A DNA stretch of 64,000 nucleotides from positions 1 through 64,000 of the forward strand of contig JAZRNY010000037.1 in the NCBI GenBank assembly GCA_045648445.1, read 5' to 3'. Both the position numbers and the translations under genes were made by a program. Positions 58,647-64,000 of this stretch are shown here, in pieces; position 1 is the stretch's first letter, and every line of letters begins with the position of its first letter. The notes under the pieces are model-generated. The model was not told the DNA's origin. It was given only the letters and a program-made list of their open reading frames with translations, and ran no database searches. The stretch is from SIG607 sp045648445 (GTDB taxonomy: Bacteria > Bacillota > Clostridia > Oscillospirales > Acutalibacteraceae).

Positions 58647-60260
58647 ATGGGAATTAAAGAGTTGAAACTCAGCGACCTTACAGTAGAGCAAAAACTTGGC
58701 ATGGTAATGTGTGGTCATATAAATAATTTGTGGGACGATAAGAAGAGTGACGAAAATGCAGAATACGCTCTTCAAATGATCAGAGAACATAAATTGGGTG
58801 CTGTTTGGATGGGCGCCGCACCCTATAAACTTAAAGAATTTATGGCTAAGGTTAAGGAAGTGGCCGATTATCCTATTCTTATTGTTACCGATGCTGAAAG
58901 CGGTTTTCGTGGCGAATCTGAGAATGGTGAGCTTATTGGCGCTCACAATGCAATAGGCACCTGCAATACCGTTGAAAGCGCTTATGCATTTGGTAAAGTA
59001 ACCGCTATTGAAGCAAGAAAAATGGGGTATAACGTTGTATGTAACCCTGTTCTTGATATGGTTAAGGAAGACAGTTGCTGTATGATGACAATGCGCTCAA
59101 TGGGTGGCGATAAATACCGAGTTACCGAACTTGCCGCTGCTGAAACACATGGTATGCACGATGGTGGTGTTTTGACAGTTGGTAAACATTTCCCAAGCGC
59201 TGGTGCTGCTGATAAATGGATTGACTCTCATATGGCAGAAGGTAAATCTGACATTAAGTTGAACGAAATCATTGATTATTACTGGTATCCTTATCTCGAA
59301 CTTTGCAAACGTGGCCTTTTGGACGGCGTTATGACAGGTCATACTTTAATTCCCGCATTAGACGAAGAATATCCATCAAGCCTTTCTAAAAAGACTATGG
59401 ATTTATTCAGAGAAAAAGGCTTTAATGGCTTTGCTATTACCGACGCTCTTTGTATGGCAGGCGTTACTGCTAAATACGGTGTTGACGGTAGCAGAGGGTT
59501 AAGTATTGCGGGCGGTAACAGTTTGGCACTTATCTGGACGCAAAATAAAGCAGGTTATGAATCACTTCTTAAATGCTATAACGATGGTCTTATTCCTGAT
59601 GACGTGCTTGATGAAGCAGTGCAGTGTGTACTTGATGCACAGCATAAGGTGACTCTTCTTGATACTACTGCTGAAATTACCGAGGAAGACAGAGCCAACG
59701 TACATAAAATCAATACCGATGGTGTTTTCGCTAAAACCGACGATGGTGTTGAGGTAGCACTACCAAAAGATAAAAAGCACTATTTTGTTATTATGTGTCA
59801 AAACGAAAATAACGTAAAAAATGGTGTTATTGACGTTGATACTATGACTAAACAGTGGTACGACCCCGTTCATATTAAAGAAAGACTACAGGAAATTTAT
59901 CCCGATTCTGCCTTTAGAATTATTAAAGAATATCCTACAAGTACGGATGGCTTGAGAATAACTTCTGATAATACGTCTTATGATGACGTTGTGTTCGTAA
60001 CCTTTACCGATAGCCGTGCTTATCTTGGTTGCGAAGACTTTACTCCACGTATTATTTCCTTATTCAAAGCACTTCAGATTACAAATAGAATTTCTACAGT
60101 GCTTCACTTTGGTAATCCCTTTACATTAGAAGCCTTGCCTCACGTTTCACGCGTTATTATGGGCGGTATGTCCGAAATGGCAGTAAATGCAGGTATCGAT
60201 GTACTTATTGGTGACCATGAAGCCAAGGGAAGTTTAACTTACGATATTAAACTTCAGTAA
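58647..60260 (+). CDS. GH3 beta-N-acetylglucosaminidase, NagZ-like (first copy)
   Basis: The 537-residue protein has the GH3 barrel: GHINNLWDD, LIVTDAESGFRG, GYNVVCNPVLDMV, LTVGKHFPSAGAADKWIDSHMAE, LLDGVMTGHTLIPALD and GFNGFAITDALCMAGVT. The D-S-H dyad after KHFP is the NagZ-type general acid and ITDAL carries the nucleophile Asp. A C-terminal alpha/beta domain (about 370-537) follows. It would cleave beta-linked N-acetylglucosamine, and no signal peptide is present. A close homologue follows 26 bases later; the duplication is evident along the whole length. Confidence 0.88.
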   Translation: MGIKELKLSDLTVEQKLGMVMCGHINNLWDDKKSDENAEYALQMIREHKLGAVWMGAAPYKLKEFMAKVKEVADYPILIVTDAESGFRGESENGELIGAHNAIGTCNTVESAYAFGKVTAIEARKMGYNVVCNPVLDMVKEDSCCMMTMRSMGGDKYRVTELAAAETHGMHDGGVLTVGKHFPSAGAADKWIDSHMAEGKSDIKLNEIIDYYWYPYLELCKRGLLDGVMTGHTLIPALDEEYPSSLSKKTMDLFREKGFNGFAITDALCMAGVTAKYGVDGSRGLSIAGGNSLALIWTQNKAGYESLLKCYNDGLIPDDVLDEAVQCVLDAQHKVTLLDTTAEITEEDRANVHKINTDGVFAKTDDGVEVALPKDKKHYFVIMCQNENNVKNGVIDVDTMTKQWYDPVHIKERLQEIYPDSAFRIIKEYPTSTDGLRITSDNTSYDDVVFVTFTDSRAYLGCEDFTPRIISLFKALQITNRISTVLHFGNPFTLEALPHVSRVIMGGMSEMAVNAGIDVLIGDHEAKGSLTYDIKLQ

Positions 60261-60286
60261 AAAGTAGAAATTGTAGGTGTGCTGTT

Positions 60287-61909
60287 ATGGGAATTTAAGA
60301 ATTAAAACTCGAAGACCTTACCGTTGAACAAAAACTCGGTATGGTTATGTGTGGACGTATTTGTAATTATTGGGACGAAGAAAAAAGCAAGGCAAATGCT
60401 GAATATGCTATTCAGATGATAAGAGAACATAAACTTGGCGCTATCTGGATGGTAAATAATTACAAATTTGAAGAATATATGGCTAAAATTAAGGAAGCGG
60501 CTGATTATCCGATACTTATTTTTACCGATGCTGAAAGCGGTTTTCGTTCTGTTGACGGTAACGACGAACTCATTGGTCAACACAATGCTATCGGTACCTG
60601 TAACACAATAGAGAGCGCATACGCTTTCGGTAAGATTACCGCTGTTAAAGCAAGAAAAGCGGGATATAACGTTGTTTGTAATCCTGTGCTTGATATGGTT
60701 AACTTTAACGCCCTGTGCGCGACCACTAATCGTTCCATTGGTGGCAATAAGTATAGAGTAGCCGAACTTGCAGCTGCAGAAGCTCAGGGTATGCACGACG
60801 GCGGTGTACTTACCGTTGGTAAGCATTTCCCAAGCGCAGGCGGAGCAGGTAAAGACCATAATAAATATATAGATTCCCATATGGCAGAGTCTTTCTCCGA
60901 CGCAATAAAAGAAGAAATTATCGACTACTGTTGGTATCCTTATTTGGAACTTTGTAAAAAAGGACTTTTGGACGGTGTTATGACAGGACATTCTTTGGTT
61001 CCTGCTCTTGACCCCGAAAAGCCTTCAAGTCTTTCAAAGCCCACGATGGATTTGTTCAGAAGCCTTGGCTTTAACGGTTTTGTTATTACCGACGCTCTTT
61101 GTATGGGTGGTGTTACCGCTAAATACGGAGTAGAAGGTTGCAGATCTCTTGCCGTTGCGGGAGGAGCCGATTTGGCGCTTATTTGGTATGAAAATCAACC
61201 CGGTTACGAGTCGCTTCTTAAGGGTTATAAGGAAGGCCTTATTCCCGATGACGTGCTTGATGAGGCTGTTCAGTACGTGCTTGATGCACAGCACAAGGTA
61301 ACGCTTCTTGATACAACTGCTGAAATTACCGAGGAAGATGAAATTAACTATCATAAGCTTAATACCGACGGTGTTTATGCTAAAACTGACGAAGGTGTAA
61401 GCGTTGCTCTTCCAAAGGATAAAAAGCACTATTTCTTAATTATGTGCCATAACGAAGCGGAACTTCACAACGATAAAATCGACGTTGATACAATGAGTAA
61501 AAATTGGTACAATCCTATGTATATTAAGGATAAGTTGCTTGAGAACTATCCTGATTCGGGATATAGAATTATTAAGGAATTCCCCAGTTCCACTGACGGT
61601 TGGAGAATTACCGAGGATAATTTGCCTTATGACGACGTAGTGTTTGTTACCTTTACCGATGGTAAAGCATTTCAAGGCTGTGAAGACTTTACTCCCCGTT
61701 TACTCTCAATTTTTGCTGCGCTTCAGGTAACAAACAGAATTTCCACAGTGCTTCACTTTGGTAATCCGTTTGTGCTTGAGGATATACCTCACGTTAGCCG
61801 TTTAATTATGGGCGGTAATTCAAAGATGGCTGTCGAAGCAGGACTTGAGGTACTGCTTGGCAATCACGAAGCAAAGGGAAGCCTTACCTACGACGTTAAT
61901 TTAAAATAA
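60287..61909 (+). pseudogene. GH3 NagZ-like second copy with a stop at codon 4
   Basis: By alignment with the first copy, the natural start is ATG 60287 behind GTAGGTG. It reads MGI and then TAA (60296-60298) where the first copy has AAA, after which ELKLEDLTVEQKLGMVMCG continues in frame. The rest, to 61909, is uninterrupted and keeps KHFPSAGGAGKDHNKYIDSH and ITDALCMGG. Roughly 70% of residues match the first copy by eye. Translation might restart at ATG 60341 (522 residues), but no ribosome binding site is seen there. So it is either a very recently broken gene, a re-initiating one, or a sequencing error. Confidence 0.75.
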
Positions 61910-61916
61910 AATATAA

Positions 61917-61947
61917 ATGGCGAATGCTCCACTTGAGCATTCGCCAT
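61917..61947. terminator. Hairpin between the GH3 and AraC genes
   Basis: Perfect stem ATGGCGAATGCTC / GAGCATTCGCCAT with a five-base loop, between convergent genes. The T-tract is weak on both strands. Confidence 0.6.
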
Positions 61948-61952
61948 GTTTC

Positions 61953-62750
61953 TTATATAAATTTCGATGGAGGATTTCCCGTAATTCTTTTAAAAACGGT
62001 GGAAAAATAATTAGCATCGTTAAAGCCTAATTGAAGCGCGGTTTCCTTAACACTCAGTCCTGATTTTAAAAGTTCGATACCTTTTCGTATTTTTATATTA
62101 TTAAAGTATTCGATAACACCTATTCCGGCATACTTTGAAAAGGTTTTTTGTACGCCGATTTCACTCATATTAAGAAGCTTTGCAATATCGCCGACCTTGA
62201 GATTTTTGTCGATATTTTGTTGCAGTGTATTTACTATAAGGGAATAGTTGGCTTTGCTTAAACTCGGTTTTTCTTTTTTCTTTAGAGTGCTTTCCTTTAA
62301 GGAAATAAGAAATGTTTCAAAATCCTTTATAAAGAATAAATGGGAATTATTTTGCACTTTTGCGGAAGTAACCCAAATATCATTAAAGTTGAAGGATTTT
62401 TCCGCTTTGCTTAACAGGTTTTGAACTACCGACATATTCTCGATTACACTTACACCCATAACTTTTGGGATATGTTGACCCGAAAAGGAGATAACCGCAA
62501 CGCTTAAGGGTTCGGTTGAAGCACTTATAACGTTGTGAAACTGCATGGGTGGATGAAGAAAAGCCTGACCGCTTTCAAGAGAAAAAACGTCGCTGTCAGC
62601 AGTAATACTGGCCTTTCCGGATAATATAATTATTACTTCGTAAAAGTTATGACTTTCGCCGTGAAACTTAAAATCTGCAGGGTAGGTGTAGGTAAAAAGG
62701 GAATGAAGCGCAGTTACCCTAGGATTATCTTTAATAATTAACTGATTCAT
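61953..62750 (-). CDS. AraC-family transcriptional regulator
   Basis: The 265-residue protein has an N-terminal cupin (FKFHGESHNFYEVIIILSGKASITADSD, then FLHPPMQFHNVISAS) and a C-terminal double helix-turn-helix (VGDIAKLLNMSEIGVQKTFSKYAGIGVIEYF and VKETALQLGFNDANYFSTVFKRITGNPPSKF). It is divergent from the oxidoreductase gene at 62900 and convergent with the GH3 pair, and probably responds to a sugar. AGGAGAA precedes the ATG on the minus strand. Confidence 0.9.
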   Translation of the reverse strand: MNQLIIKDNPRVTALHSLFTYTYPADFKFHGESHNFYEVIIILSGKASITADSDVFSLESGQAFLHPPMQFHNVISASTEPLSVAVISFSGQHIPKVMGVSVIENMSVVQNLLSKAEKSFNFNDIWVTSAKVQNNSHLFFIKDFETFLISLKESTLKKKEKPSLSKANYSLIVNTLQQNIDKNLKVGDIAKLLNMSEIGVQKTFSKYAGIGVIEYFNNIKIRKGIELLKSGLSVKETALQLGFNDANYFSTVFKRITGNPPSKFI

Positions 62751-62834
62751 AGTTCTCCTTTTTTTGTATATAATTTTAAAGATTATATATATGATTTTGA
62801 ATTTACTTTTTATTAAAAAACCTTATAATAATTA

Positions 62835-62855
62835 GTGATATAGCGATTATATCAC
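62835..62855. promoter_or_regulatory. Operator-like stem between the AraC gene and the oxidoreductase gene
   Basis: GTGATATA (62835-62842) and TATATCAC (62848-62855) form a perfect 8-base inverted repeat around GCGAT. It lies directly after a plus-strand -10-like TATAAT (62824-62829), so it could be an operator or a leader stem for the gene at 62900. Confidence 0.45.
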
Positions 62856-62899
62856 AAAAAAACTTTTTTTACAAGTCTTTAAATTTAGGAGGCATATTT

Positions 62900-64000
62900 A
62901 TGGAACCAATTAAAGTAATAGTAATCGGTGCAGGTGATAGAGGCAGAACCTATACAAACATTATGAAGAACCGCCCCGATGAGTTTAAGGTAGTAGGTGT
63001 CGCTGAACCTATCGTTAGCAGAAGAGAATCGGTTAAAAAAATACATAATATTCCCGATGAAAACTGCTATGTTACTTGGGAGCATATTTTAGATAGACCT
63101 AAGTTTGCAGACGTTGCAATTATTTCTACTATGGATCAACTTCACTTTGAACCTGCTATGAAGGCTTTGGAACTTGGTTATGACCTTCTTCTTGAAAAGC
63201 CCGCTGCTCCCACTCCCGAAGAATGCGGAATGATTTATAAGCAGGCTGAAAAGTACGGCAGAAAGATTATGGTTTGTCACGTACTTCGTTATACTCCTTA
63301 CTTTATGCAACTTAAAAAATACATTGATGACGGTGTGCTCGGCAAGGTTATTGCCATAAACCATACCGAAGCAGTTGGTAACGTTCATCAAAGCCATAGT
63401 TTCGTAAGGGGTAATTGGGGCAATTCCGGTCGCGCTTCCTTTATGCTTTTACAAAAGTGCTGTCACGATATTGATATCCTTCAGTGGCTTGTTGGCAAAA
63501 AGTGTGATAAAATTCAGTCTTTCGGATCTCTTAGTTACTTTAGAGAAGAAAATGCACCCGAAGGCGCTCCCGAAAGATGTCTTGAAGGCTGTCCCGAATA
63601 CGATACCTGTCCTTATAACAGCGTAAAACTTTATTATGATGATAAGGCAAACGGTTGGTTCAGATGGGCTTCTACTCAAATGGTTAATCCTACCGATGAG
63701 GACGTTATGAACGCTCTTAAAACCACACAGTACGGTAAATGTATCTTTAAGTGCGACAACGACGTTGTTGACCATCAGACCGTTAATATGGAATTTGAAG
63801 ATAAGAGTACCGTTCTTCTTACAATGTGTGCATTTACTAAAGGTGGCAGATATAGTGATATAATGGGTACTAAAGGTATGCTTCACTGCGAAATGAAAGC
63901 CGAGGACGGCAAACAGTTCTACTTTTATGATTTCGCTACTAAAGAGTATCGTTATCTTGAGGCAGATATTGAGATTGCAGGTGACTCTATTATTTCAGGT
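62900..64000 (+). CDS. Gfo/Idh/MocA-family oxidoreductase, partial (runs off the window)
   Basis: An open frame of 367 codons from ATG 62900 continues past the window end. It begins EPIKVIVIGAGDRGRTY (NAD-binding GxGxxG) and has the family motif LLEKPAAPTPEE. After it come HVLRYTPYFMQLKKYIDDGVLGKV and MLLQKCCHDIDILQWLVG, the latter with the catalytic 'HDID' acid-base segment. A Cys-rich insertion CLEGCPEYDTCPYN near residue 232 is typical of larger Idh/MocA members. It oxidises a sugar or related polyol with NAD(P). AGGAGG lies nine bases before the start. Confidence 0.9.
   Translation, partial: MEPIKVIVIGAGDRGRTYTNIMKNRPDEFKVVGVAEPIVSRRESVKKIHNIPDENCYVTWEHILDRPKFADVAIISTMDQLHFEPAMKALELGYDLLLEKPAAPTPEECGMIYKQAEKYGRKIMVCHVLRYTPYFMQLKKYIDDGVLGKVIAINHTEAVGNVHQSHSFVRGNWGNSGRASFMLLQKCCHDIDILQWLVGKKCDKIQSFGSLSYFREENAPEGAPERCLEGCPEYDTCPYNSVKLYYDDKANGWFRWASTQMVNPTDEDVMNALKTTQYGKCIFKCDNDVVDHQTVNMEFEDKSTVLLTMCAFTKGGRYSDIMGTKGMLHCEMKAEDGKQFYFYDFATKEYRYLEADIEIAGDSIISG

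Noticed and set aside
60302..60991. Minus-strand frame of 229 codons
   Set aside because: It is antisense to the second GH3 gene. A similar antisense frame exists over the first GH3 copy because of their shared codon pattern.

Overview
The window is low-GC DNA with strong AGGAGG-type ribosome binding sites and many TTGACA / 17 bp / TATAAT promoters. It carries a sporulation-germination operon (gerA type), a LtaS-like sulfatase, RNase J and a TagGH-like exporter. Together these point to an anaerobic, spore-forming Firmicute of class Clostridia, probably a gut commensal related to Oscillospirales or Christensenellales. That placement is an inference from gene content; no 16S gene is present.

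Layout. 0-0.14 kb: the end of an IS3-like element. 0.3-10.5 kb: a putative glycosidase, an M20 peptidase, a lipoteichoic-acid-synthase-like protein, an aminotransferase, SecD/SecF and a Gfo/Idh/MocA oxidoreductase. 10.7-11.0 kb: a 277-bp MITE-like element with perfect 28-bp terminal inverted repeats. 11-17.4 kb: a membrane-anchored protein, RNase P RNA (minus strand), a P-loop ATPase, a CE15-like esterase, a galT broken by two lesions, and a solitary 5S rRNA gene with its own promoter. 17.4-20 kb: a two-component polysaccharide/teichoic acid ABC exporter and a glycosyltransferase. 20-26.6 kb: a sugar cluster (DUF4432 mutarotase-like protein, PfkB kinase, class II aldolase, AraC regulator, PIG-L deacetylase, NagB-like protein) ending in a polysaccharide deacetylase. 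26.6-28.3 kb: a small accessory island with an XRE repressor, a SLOG (DUF1273/YpsA-like) protein and a class III-type Fic protein. 28.3-32 kb: a HAD phosphatase, Ldh2-family dehydrogenase, malic enzyme and a small lipoprotein. 32.2-39.1 kb: a housekeeping operon rnj-rplI-dnaB-tilS-ftsH. 39.1-47.5 kb: two small unknown genes, a heterodimeric ABC exporter, a CapD/FlaA1-type dehydratase and a SpoIID-like protein with peptidoglycan-binding repeats. 47.5-50.6 kb: gerAA-AC-AB. 50.6-64 kb: a glycan region with an SGNH hydrolase, tRNA-Leu(CAA), AraC regulators, two QueG-like iron-sulfur proteins co-transcribed with a GH89-like enzyme, tandem NagZ-like GH3 genes (the second with a stop at codon 4) and a partial oxidoreductase.

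How it fits together. Several accessory enzymes share an amino-sugar theme: GH89-like alpha-N-acetylglucosaminidase, GH3 beta-N-acetylglucosaminidases, PIG-L deacetylase and NagB-like deaminase. Three AraC regulators sit next to these enzymes, but no sugar transporter is visible. The least ordinary features are the MITE-like element and its solo end at 24.78 kb, the XRE-SLOG-Fic island, the Fe-S pair with GH89 operon, and two places where the descending arm of a terminator-like hairpin contains the Shine-Dalgarno of the next gene. All family calls were made by reading the sequence; no database search was run.
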